A DNA stretch of 64,000 bases from CAG-488 sp051881315. Its GTDB lineage: Bacteria; Bacillota; Clostridia; Oscillospirales; Acutalibacteraceae. Under the pieces are notes generated by a model. The model was not told the DNA's origin. It saw nothing but the letters and a program-made list of their open reading frames with translations, and searched no databases. The stretch spans positions 1 to 64,000 of the forward strand of contig JBJEPQ010000019.1 of the NCBI GenBank assembly GCA_051881315.1, given 5' to 3'. Below are positions 50,301 through 57,786 of this stretch, one piece after another (the stretch's first letter is position 1; each line of letters starts with the position of its first letter). The position numbers and the translations under genes were made by a program.

Positions 50301-51030
50301 TGCACTTATAAAAGTTACTGATCTCCACAAGATTTACGGTGAGCTTCACGCTCTTGACGGAGTTTCCACAGAGATCAAAAAGGGCGAGGTTGTTGTTATA
50401 ATCGGACCCTCGGGCTCGGGAAAATCGACTTTCCTGCGCTCTCTCAATCTCCTTGAGGAGCCGTCAAGCGGTAAAATCGAGTTTGAGGGTGTTGATATCA
50501 CGGATAAAAAGGTTGATATCAATGTTCACCGTCAGAAGATGGGTATGGTTTTCCAGCATTTCAACCTTTTTCCTCATATGACGGTATTGAGAAACCTTAC
50601 GCTTGCTCCGATGAAGCTTCACAAGATCAGCAAAGAGCAGGCGGAAAAAGAGGCTATGGAGCTTCTGAAAAAGGTCGGACTTGCAGACAGGGCGAATGCC
50701 TATCCGTCCCAGCTTTCCGGCGGACAGAAACAGCGAATTGCAATCGTCCGTGCACTTGCAATGAAGCCCGATGTAATGCTTTTTGACGAGCCGACCTCGG
50801 CTCTTGATCCCGAAATGGTCGGAGAGGTTCTTGAGGTTATGCAGTCGCTTGCAAAAGAGGGTATGACGATGGTTGTCGTAACTCACGAAATGGGCTTTGC
50901 CAAAGAGGCGGCAACAAGGGTTATCTTTATGGACGAGGGCAAGATGGTCGAGGAAAATACTCCCGACGAATTCTTCTCCTGTCCCAAAACCGACCGCTGT
51001 AAGGACTTCCTGTCCAAGGTTCTTGTATAA
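50290..51030 (+). CDS. glnQ: Polar amino acid ABC transporter ATPase (GlnQ-like)
   Basis: A 246-residue ATPase: Walker A GPSGSGKST (about residue 40), Q-loop FQHFNLFPHMTV, signature LSGGQKQR (about 142), Walker B VMLFDEPTSALDPE and switch His in VVVTHEMGFA. It belongs to the GlnQ/HisP group and powers the importer with the permease and lipoprotein upstream. The GTG at 50290 lies ten bases after AAAGGAGG, so the longer frame from 50257 is rejected. A terminator follows. Confidence 0.94.
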   Translation: MSDNALIKVTDLHKIYGELHALDGVSTEIKKGEVVVIIGPSGSGKSTFLRSLNLLEEPSSGKIEFEGVDITDKKVDINVHRQKMGMVFQHFNLFPHMTVLRNLTLAPMKLHKISKEQAEKEAMELLKKVGLADRANAYPSQLSGGQKQRIAIVRALAMKPDVMLFDEPTSALDPEMVGEVLEVMQSLAKEGMTMVVVTHEMGFAKEAATRVIFMDEGKMVEENTPDEFFSCPKTDRCKDFLSKVLV

Positions 51031-51043
51031 AAATTGCACAAAA

Positions 51044-51083
51044 AATGCACGCTATTTTTGTGATAACGTGCATTTACTTTTTT
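51044..51083 (+). terminator. Terminator of the amino acid importer operon
   Basis: An 8-bp perfect stem AATGCACG (51044-51051) with CGTGCATT (51067-51074), then ACTTTTTTT. The -35 box of the next promoter begins inside it. Confidence 0.88.
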
Positions 51084-51101
51084 TGCTGAAAAAAGTATAA
51101 T
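51073..51101 (+). promoter_or_regulatory. Promoter of the anchored Ser/Thr-rich protein gene
   Basis: TTTACT (51073-51078), 17 bases and a perfect TATAAT (51096-51101). It overlaps the end of the upstream terminator. Confidence 0.65.
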
Positions 51102-51136
51102 ATAGTAAACGTTTATGCTTTGAAAGGGGTAACATT

Positions 51137-52276
51137 ATGAGCTCAAAGAAGAAAAAAGCAAAGAAAGAAGTTTCCGAAGCTGTTGATTCGGAAGTATTAG
51201 AGACTGAAGCAGTCGATACCAAAAAGAAGAAAAAGAAGGCTAAGAAGGAAAAGACTCCGATGGATCTTGACTCCAAGAAGACTCTTTTAAAGAGCGTTAC
51301 GGCTTTGATCTGCGTTATCGCCGTCTGCATCACCGCAGTTGTTAATACCGGCAAAATGTGCGATGCCGCAAAGAAAGCCGCAGAGCAGAGAGGCTCAGCC
51401 GCAACCGAAGCAATGGGCGACGACGCCGCAGTTGACGGAGAGGTTCCGGCAGATGGTGCCGTTGTTGATGAAGTACCGACTGACGCAAGCGGTGAGGAAG
51501 TTCCGACAGATGCCGCTCCTGCCGACGATACAAGCGCAGGTGCTTCGAGCACGGGTACAAGCTCAAGCGCAGGAACAGCTTCAACAGGCAACAAGACTAC
51601 TGCTGCCGCAAGCTCAGGCATACCGACAGGCGTTGCTCAGATCGTAAGCTATTACAACACAGCAACAGCTAAGGTTGCCGCTAAGAAGGCTCCGTTCAGC
51701 AAGTCAAGAACGACCGTTGAAAAGTCCTACGAAGCAGGTCTTCCGCTCAAGGCATCAAAGAGCCTTGTTAACAAGTTTATGGGAGTCGGCGATGATAATA
51801 AATTCACCAAGTCTGTAACATCAGCTGATGCTGAAAGCTATCATAAGTACTTCCAGGCTTCCAAGTTTACTGTGTCCGATGTCACAAAAGCAACCTGCAC
51901 AAAGAGCGGAAGCAACTATACCATAACGCTTTACATTAAGGACGGCTCAAGCTCCGTTAAGGACGGCAAGGTAGTTTCTTCAAACAACGCTCCGCTTGAC
52001 AGAAGCGGACTTGCCTGCGGTGACAAGGATAAGGATTACTGGGATCACAAGACTGCGGAAAATGTTATGTCGGCAGTTTCTGATGTTGCCGGAAGCGCTA
52101 ATATCAGCGAAAGCTACAGCAATGCTGTTATCACCGCTGTTGTCAATGCAACAACAGGCAACCTTGTTTCCCTTACCGCAAAGTTTGACTTTAAGTTTGA
52201 GCTTTCAAACATTATGGGATCGTCAGGTAAATCCACAGCTTCTTCAACAGTCAGCATGACTGGCTTTAAGATGTAA
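51137..52276 (+). CDS. Membrane-anchored protein with Lys-rich tail and low-complexity linker
   Basis: The 379-residue protein is not recognised. Residues 1-48 are highly charged with long lysine runs and lie in the cytoplasm; a hydrophobic helix follows (about 52-72, VTALICVIAVCITAVV). Residues 85-165 form an acidic and then Ala/Ser/Thr/Gly-rich linker. The rest (about 170-379) is a soluble domain with beta-prone segments (KFTVSDVTKATC, NYTITLYIKDG, LVSLTAKFDFKFEL). This looks like a type II-anchored exported protein with a spacer across the wall, function unknown. AAAGGGG precedes the ATG; a terminator follows, so it is probably monocistronic. Confidence 0.75.
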   Translation: MSSKKKKAKKEVSEAVDSEVLETEAVDTKKKKKKAKKEKTPMDLDSKKTLLKSVTALICVIAVCITAVVNTGKMCDAAKKAAEQRGSAATEAMGDDAAVDGEVPADGAVVDEVPTDASGEEVPTDAAPADDTSAGASSTGTSSSAGTASTGNKTTAAASSGIPTGVAQIVSYYNTATAKVAAKKAPFSKSRTTVEKSYEAGLPLKASKSLVNKFMGVGDDNKFTKSVTSADAESYHKYFQASKFTVSDVTKATCTKSGSNYTITLYIKDGSSSVKDGKVVSSNNAPLDRSGLACGDKDKDYWDHKTAENVMSAVSDVAGSANISESYSNAVITAVVNATTGNLVSLTAKFDFKFELSNIMGSSGKSTASSTVSMTGFKM

Positions 52277-52294
52277 CATAAGTTAAATAATAAA

Positions 52295-52326
52295 GGGATG
52301 TCGCTTAGCGGCATCCCAAATTTTTT
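52295..52326 (+). terminator. Terminator after the anchored protein gene
   Basis: GGGATGTCGC (52295-52304) pairs with GCGGCATCCC (52308-52317), with one wobble pair, then AAATTTTTT. Confidence 0.88.
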
Positions 52327-52340
52327 ATGCAAACTTTTGG

Positions 52341-52369
52341 TTGAAATGAAGTAAATATATGTGTATAAT
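52341..52369 (+). promoter_or_regulatory. Promoter of the nucleotidyltransferase gene
   Basis: TTGAAA (52341-52346), 17 bases and a perfect TATAAT (52364-52369). Confidence 0.78.
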
Positions 52370-52412
52370 AAAGTCGGTAATTATATAAAAAATTGAGAAC
52401 ACAGGTGATTTT

Positions 52413-52967
52413 TTGAAAAGCAAACCGTATAAACTCGGAATACTGGTCGGTAGATTTCAGACGCTTCATTCGGGGCACGAGATGATGATAAACAAGGCGT
52501 GCGAGCTTTGCGACAAGGTCGGTATATTCATCGGCTCGTCCGATGAAAATGGGACATACAAAAATCCCTTTTCATTTGAAACAAGAGAGGATATGCTGAG
52601 ATCGGTTTTCGGCGAAGATATTTATATCTATCCTCTTCCTGATATCGGAGTGGGAAACAACTCGTCATGGGGAGATTATGTCCTCAGAAATGTCGTTGAC
52701 CGATTCGGAGAGATGCCCGATCTGCTGATTTCGGGTAAGGAGGCAAGGCGCATAAGCTGGTTTGACAGCGTAGAGGGCGCTTCGATAGCCGAGCTTTATA
52801 TCCCGAAAACGATCGACATTTCCGCAACCGAAATGCGGGAGTGCTTTATCAACGGCAATATTGACCGCTGGAAAGAATATACCAATCCTAAGCTGTGGGA
52901 CAAGTTCGATGTGCTCAGAAAGGAAATGCTTGCCGCAAAGGATAATACGGAAACGCACAGCATTTGA
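52413..52967 (+). CDS. NMN adenylyltransferase-like nucleotidyltransferase (NadR/NadM type)
   Basis: A 184-residue cytidylyltransferase-fold protein. The ATP-binding motif GRFQTLHSGHEMM (HxGH, about residues 13-25) and the second motif ISATEMR (about 148) are both present, the arrangement of the NadM/NadR nicotinamide mononucleotide adenylyltransferases. It would form NAD from NMN and ATP; a different nucleotidyl acceptor is possible as the family is broad. It starts with TTG at 52413 after GGTG, a weak site. It stands alone between terminators, with no NAD salvage partner. Confidence 0.83.
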   Translation: MKSKPYKLGILVGRFQTLHSGHEMMINKACELCDKVGIFIGSSDENGTYKNPFSFETREDMLRSVFGEDIYIYPLPDIGVGNNSSWGDYVLRNVVDRFGEMPDLLISGKEARRISWFDSVEGASIAELYIPKTIDISATEMRECFINGNIDRWKEYTNPKLWDKFDVLRKEMLAAKDNTETHSI

Positions 52968-52982
52968 TGTGAACAAAATCAA

Positions 52983-53015
52983 CCACGCTGAGATTAACCG
53001 TCTCAGCGTGGCTTT
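52983..53015 (+). terminator. Terminator after the nucleotidyltransferase gene
   Basis: An 11-bp perfect stem CCACGCTGAGA (52983-52993) with TCTCAGCGTGG (53001-53011), then CTTT. Confidence 0.78.
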
Positions 53016-53145
53016 ATGTAGTGTGCTCGGCATGCGTAATAACTTGGCGGTGAAGGTTCGATACATTTCTTTTACAGGGAACGTCATTTTTCTATTGTAT
53101 AAATCCTTTTTTTATGTTATTATATAATTTAGCTTAGGCTAATTT

Positions 53146-54567
53146 ATGAAAGTTGGTATCAATATGGATAAAAAAGTTCCTTTCAGAGAAAAAATCGGAT
53201 ATGGCGTCGGCGCAGTCGGTCTTGATCTCAGCTACGGTTTATTCTATTCCTACCTGTCATTGTATCTGACAAACGCACTCGGAATCAGTCCGCTGTTCCT
53301 TCTCATCCTTGCTCCGATAGCAAGACTTTGGGACGGAATCAACGATCCGATGATGGGAACGCTGGTTGATATTTCAAACAGCAAAATGGGCAAATACCGT
53401 CCGTGGATACTAAGAGGTGCGGTGGCAAACGCCGTTGTTCTGTGCCTGCTTTTCAACAATCCCGGAATTGACACTAAATCGGTCTGGATGTATGTCTATG
53501 TCGCCGTGTTCTATGTCCTTTGGGGAATGACGAACACACTTGCCGACATTCCGTACTGGTCGATGATACCATCCTTTGCAACAGAGGAAAAGGACAGAAA
53601 CTTCATCTCCACAATCGCAAGAACCTTCTCCGGTCTCGGTCAGGGAATTGTGCTTATTCTCACCGCACCGATCGTTGCCTTTTTCGGCAGATCGAGTGCC
53701 GACAGCCTGAGCGCAATGACGCCGGAGAGCCTCAGAGTAGGCTTCGGTAAGTGGTCAATCCTTGCGTCGGTACTGCTTGTGCTTTTTGCTTTTATCTGCG
53801 TTATTTCCACCAAGGAAAGAAACGTTGTCAAGGGCGGCGAAAAGTTCTCGTTTAAGGACGCTATCAACGTTGTAAGACAGAACGATCAGCTTATGGTATT
53901 TATGCTCTTTGCGATGATTTCGAACGCAGGCTATTATATGACCTCCGGTATCAGCAGTTATTATTTCACCTCCGTTGCAGGTGATCTCGGTCTCCAGTCA
54001 AAGTTCAATATGTTCGGTGCGGTCGGCTCGATCATAGGTATCGCCGTTATTCCCGTTTGCTCCAAGTTTATGAACAACCGTTCTATTTACAAGCTTTCTC
54101 TCGGTATGGCCGCCGCAGGATATATCGGTATGGCGATAATCGGCTACGGATTCGGCGGCAATGTTTACGGGCTCGGCGCATGCTATCTGCTCACCTCGGT
54201 CGGTATAGGAAGTATGTTCGTCAATCAGACGGTTATGCTCGCCGATGTTGTTGACTACGGTGAGTACAAGCTCGGCAAGAGAAATCAAAGCCTGACATTC
54301 TCGATGAAGGGCTTTTTGCAGAAAATGGCGTACACGGTACAGTGCATCATTATGTACCTGACCTTCAGCGTCACAAAATATGAGGGAACAGCACCCGAAC
54401 AGACTCAGACGGCTAAGGACGCTATTTCTGCGCTCATGTTTATTGTGCCGCCGGTGCTCATCATAATTTCATTCATTGTTTTCTCAAAGAAGTACAAGAT
54501 CTACGGCGATTTTAAGAGGGAAGTGCTTGCGGCTGTTTCCGAGAAGCACAACAAAGAGGAAAAATAA
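53146..54567 (+). CDS. GPH-family symporter (MFS_2, glycoside/pentoside/hexuronide)
   Basis: The 473-residue protein starts KVPFREKIGYGVGAVGLDL, the family-typical opening of glycoside-pentoside-hexuronide:cation symporters, and has about twelve hydrophobic helices. WDGINDPMMGTLVD (about residue 63) and NTLADIPYWSM (about 125) match the MelB-like conserved loops. It would import a sugar or glycoside with Na+ or H+; no glycosidase gene is nearby to identify it. The ATG at 53146 is used; an ATG six codons later is also possible, since neither has a strong ribosome site. A glycosyltransferase gene follows 21 bases on. Confidence 0.88.
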   Translation: MKVGINMDKKVPFREKIGYGVGAVGLDLSYGLFYSYLSLYLTNALGISPLFLLILAPIARLWDGINDPMMGTLVDISNSKMGKYRPWILRGAVANAVVLCLLFNNPGIDTKSVWMYVYVAVFYVLWGMTNTLADIPYWSMIPSFATEEKDRNFISTIARTFSGLGQGIVLILTAPIVAFFGRSSADSLSAMTPESLRVGFGKWSILASVLLVLFAFICVISTKERNVVKGGEKFSFKDAINVVRQNDQLMVFMLFAMISNAGYYMTSGISSYYFTSVAGDLGLQSKFNMFGAVGSIIGIAVIPVCSKFMNNRSIYKLSLGMAAAGYIGMAIIGYGFGGNVYGLGACYLLTSVGIGSMFVNQTVMLADVVDYGEYKLGKRNQSLTFSMKGFLQKMAYTVQCIIMYLTFSVTKYEGTAPEQTQTAKDAISALMFIVPPVLIIISFIVFSKKYKIYGDFKREVLAAVSEKHNKEEK

Positions 54568-54588
54568 ATTGCGGCAGGTGTTGACCTT

Positions 54589-55710
54589 ATGAAAAAAATT
54601 GTATTTTTCTCGCACGGACTCAGCGCAAACGGAATTGAAACCTTTCTTGTAAATGTGCTGAAAAAAATCAACAGGGAAAAATATGACATTGCCGTTGTTA
54701 TTGCCATTGACGAGGGAGTTGAGTGTCTGCACGAAAAGACCGTGACCGATCTCGGTATCAGAGTTATTCACGCAGGTGATCTTGACGCTCCGCAGAAAAA
54801 GCTGATTTATATTAAAAATGTAAAAAAGATTTTAGCTTCCGAGCATTTTGACATTGCTCACTCAAATATGGATCTGCTAAACGGCATCACCCTTACGCTC
54901 GCAAAACGATGCGGAATACCCGTGCGGATATGTCACGCACATAATTCAAAAAGTCAGTACGCTCCGGTCGGCAGATTGGCTTCGCTTAAAAAGCTTTTGC
55001 AAAAGCTTTACAGCCGAACGATGAAAAGGCTGATAATCCGCTCCTCGACAAAGCTGCTTGCCTGTTCCGATGTTGCGTCGGACTATTTCTACGGCGGCAG
55101 AAAGTCAACTCTGATTTACAACGGAATTGACACGCAGAGCTTCATTATGCCCGACGGCTTTGATCGCAGGGAATATTCAAAGGCTTTCGGAGCAAGCGGA
55201 GACGAAAACCGACTTGTTGTTTCGGTCGGCAGACTTTCCGCTCAGAAAAATCCCGTGTTTGCCGTTGAGATAATATCAGAGCTTGCAAAGCTGAGGAATG
55301 ATTTCAAATATGTCTGGGTGGGCGCAGGCGAGCTTGAAGCCGAAGCGAAAGGGAGAGCCGAACAGCTCGGAATTTCCGACAGAATTATTTTCACGGGAGT
55401 GAGAACCGACGTCAGGGAAATCCTTGCCTGCTGTGACTGCTTCCTGATGCCGTCGCTCTTTGAGGGACTTCCGTTTTCGCTTGTCGAGGCTCAGGCGGCA
55501 GGACTTAGGTGCGTGGTTTCCGATGTTGTAACAAGAGAAGCCGACGTCGGACTGATAGAGTATTTCTCCCTTGAAAACGGAGCCTCTCAATGGGCGGAAA
55601 AAATAAATAAAATGCTTGACGAGCCGAAAAAAACGGCCGACAAAGACAAGCTTGCGCTGTTTGATATTTCCAATACAGTTCGCCAGCTTGAAGAAATATA
55701 CGATAAATAA
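54589..55710 (+). CDS. Glycosyltransferase, GT4-type
   Basis: The 373-residue GT-B enzyme has an N-terminal Rossmann lobe (FSHGLSANGIETFLVNVL) and the C-terminal donor-binding lobe with VSVGRLSAQKNP (about residue 210) and the E-x7-E motif in LFEGLPFSLVEAQ (about 300). Relatives transfer sugars from nucleotide donors during capsular polysaccharide or glycolipid assembly. The acceptor is unknown and no other polysaccharide genes are near. It follows the symporter gene closely and precedes recJ by 18 bases. Confidence 0.87.
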   Translation: MKKIVFFSHGLSANGIETFLVNVLKKINREKYDIAVVIAIDEGVECLHEKTVTDLGIRVIHAGDLDAPQKKLIYIKNVKKILASEHFDIAHSNMDLLNGITLTLAKRCGIPVRICHAHNSKSQYAPVGRLASLKKLLQKLYSRTMKRLIIRSSTKLLACSDVASDYFYGGRKSTLIYNGIDTQSFIMPDGFDRREYSKAFGASGDENRLVVSVGRLSAQKNPVFAVEIISELAKLRNDFKYVWVGAGELEAEAKGRAEQLGISDRIIFTGVRTDVREILACCDCFLMPSLFEGLPFSLVEAQAAGLRCVVSDVVTREADVGLIEYFSLENGASQWAEKINKMLDEPKKTADKDKLALFDISNTVRQLEEIYDK

Positions 55711-55728
55711 AACGAAAGGAGATGCGAT

Positions 55729-57786
55729 ATGAGCAGGAAAAAGTGGATAGTCAAAAGCGGAAACAAAGAGAACGCAACGCTTATTTCCGAAAAGCTCGGA
55801 ATCAGTCCTTATTCCGCTCTGATCGCATCGACGAGAGGAATAAATACGGTTGAGCAGGCGAGGGAATTTTTCGGACTTGATGAACGCAAAAGCGTTGATC
55901 CAATGGACTTTCCCGATATGTACCCTGCGGTTAAGAGGATACAGAAGGCCCTTGACGGATTTGAAAGAATTGCCGTCTACGGCGATTATGACGCAGACGG
56001 AGTGACCTCGACTGCGCTGTTGTATTCTTACCTTGAAATGCAGGGTGCTGACGTTGTCTATTACGTTCCGAACCGCCACACCGAGGGCTACGGTCTGAGC
56101 TATGAGGCTATCGACAAGCTCAGCCTGATGGGCGTTAAGCTGATAATCACCGTCGATAACGGAATAAGTGCAATCGACGAGGCGAAATATATCAACGAGC
56201 TTGAAATGGAGCTTATCGTCACGGATCATCATCTTCCGTCGAACACTCTGCCGCAGGCGGTCGCCGTGGTTGATCCTCACAGAGAGGACTGCAATTTAGA
56301 GTTCAAAGACTATGCAGGCGTAGGAGTTGCATATAAATTGATATGCGCCCTTGAGGGAGAGGAGAACGGAGTGACCGACAGCTTTGCCGACCTTGCGGCT
56401 ATCGGAACGGTTGCCGATATTATGCCCCTCATCAAAGAGAACAGGGACATTGTACGCCGTGGAGTGGAGCTGATAGCGGATTCCGACAGAATCGGACTTC
56501 AGGCTCTCATCGAGGTCGGAGGACTGGGAAATAGAGCGATCACCTCAACCTCCGTTGCTTTCGGTATCTGTCCGAGGATAAATGCCGCAGGACGAATGGG
56601 CTCTGCCGACAGAGCGATAAGACTTCTGCTGACGGACGATTACGACGAGGCAACTCTCCTTGCTCAGGAGATAAACGACGAAAATGTTTTAAGACAGCAG
56701 ACGGAGCAGGAGATACTCGGTCAGGCTGTTGAACAGATAAAAGCAAATCCCGATTGGCAGTATCAGAATGTGCTTGTCGTCGCAGGCGAGGGCTGGCACG
56801 ACGGAGTTGTGGGAATTGTCGCTTCAAGGCTCGTTGAAAAATACGGCAAGCCGACTCTTGTAATTACGGTTGACGGCGAGGAGGCAAAAGGATCCGGCAG
56901 AAGCATTGAGGGTTTCAGTCTCTATGACGCGCTCAACGCCTGCGGTGAATGTCTGACACACTTCGGCGGACATACTCTTGCCGCAGGAATAGGGCTAAAA
57001 ACCTCGGATATAGACGCTTTCAGAAAGGCGATAAACGACTATGCCGACAGTATGGAAATGCCGTGTCCGATACAGAATATCGACTTCAAGCTCAATCCTG
57101 CCTGCGTCAGCGTAGAAATGCTGGAAACGATAAATCAGCTTGAGCCGTTCGGCTCGGGCAATCCTCAGCCGATATTCGGTCTTTACAATATGACCGTGGC
57201 AGATATACAGCCTATCGGCAACGGAAAGCATCTGAGAATAATACTTGAACGCAACGGTGTTTCCCTGCAAACGGTGAAGTTCAAAACCGTACAGGCGGAG
57301 TTCCCGTACCGAAAGGGCGATGTTGTGGACGCCGCCGTTCAGCTTGAGGCGAATGAATATCTCGGTCAACTGAGAGTCAACATATTGTTAAAAAACATTA
57401 AACTTCACGATATGGTCGAGGAGGATCTTTTCAGCTCGATGAGCGATTTTTCAAAGCTTATGCGAGGTAAAACTCAGGGCTTTGACGCGGAGTTACTCAT
57501 TCCGCAAAGGGAGACCTCCGCCAAGGTTTACAGATTTATCCGCTCCGTCGGAAGATGGAATTACGATATCGAAACCCTCTGCCACAGGCTTGATTTCTGG
57601 GCGGAGGACTACGGACAGGTAGCGGTGTCCGTTGAAGCGATGCTCGAAATGGGCATACTTATTAAAGACGAAAATCAGGGCTTGAGCGTTTCGAAAACAA
57701 GCGAGAAGGTCAACTTGCAGGATGCGCCCATACTCAAAAGATTAACAGAATTGTCAAAGGGATCGGCAAACAATGCCGAGTGGTAA
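55729..57786 (+). CDS. recJ: Single-strand DNA exonuclease RecJ
   Basis: The 685-residue enzyme has the DHH phosphoesterase domain (YGDYDADGVTST at about residue 85; VTDHHLPS near 165, the DHH motif), the DHHA1 domain (GGHTLAAG near 420) and an OB-type and further C-terminal region. It degrades ssDNA 5' to 3' in recombination and repair. Length and motifs match Gram-positive RecJ. It overlaps rel by 14 bases; in Bacillus apt lies between recJ and rel, and here it is missing. AAAGGAG precedes the ATG. Confidence 0.95.
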   Translation: MSRKKWIVKSGNKENATLISEKLGISPYSALIASTRGINTVEQAREFFGLDERKSVDPMDFPDMYPAVKRIQKALDGFERIAVYGDYDADGVTSTALLYSYLEMQGADVVYYVPNRHTEGYGLSYEAIDKLSLMGVKLIITVDNGISAIDEAKYINELEMELIVTDHHLPSNTLPQAVAVVDPHREDCNLEFKDYAGVGVAYKLICALEGEENGVTDSFADLAAIGTVADIMPLIKENRDIVRRGVELIADSDRIGLQALIEVGGLGNRAITSTSVAFGICPRINAAGRMGSADRAIRLLLTDDYDEATLLAQEINDENVLRQQTEQEILGQAVEQIKANPDWQYQNVLVVAGEGWHDGVVGIVASRLVEKYGKPTLVITVDGEEAKGSGRSIEGFSLYDALNACGECLTHFGGHTLAAGIGLKTSDIDAFRKAINDYADSMEMPCPIQNIDFKLNPACVSVEMLETINQLEPFGSGNPQPIFGLYNMTVADIQPIGNGKHLRIILERNGVSLQTVKFKTVQAEFPYRKGDVVDAAVQLEANEYLGQLRVNILLKNIKLHDMVEEDLFSSMSDFSKLMRGKTQGFDAELLIPQRETSAKVYRFIRSVGRWNYDIETLCHRLDFWAEDYGQVAVSVEAMLEMGILIKDENQGLSVSKTSEKVNLQDAPILKRLTELSKGSANNAEW

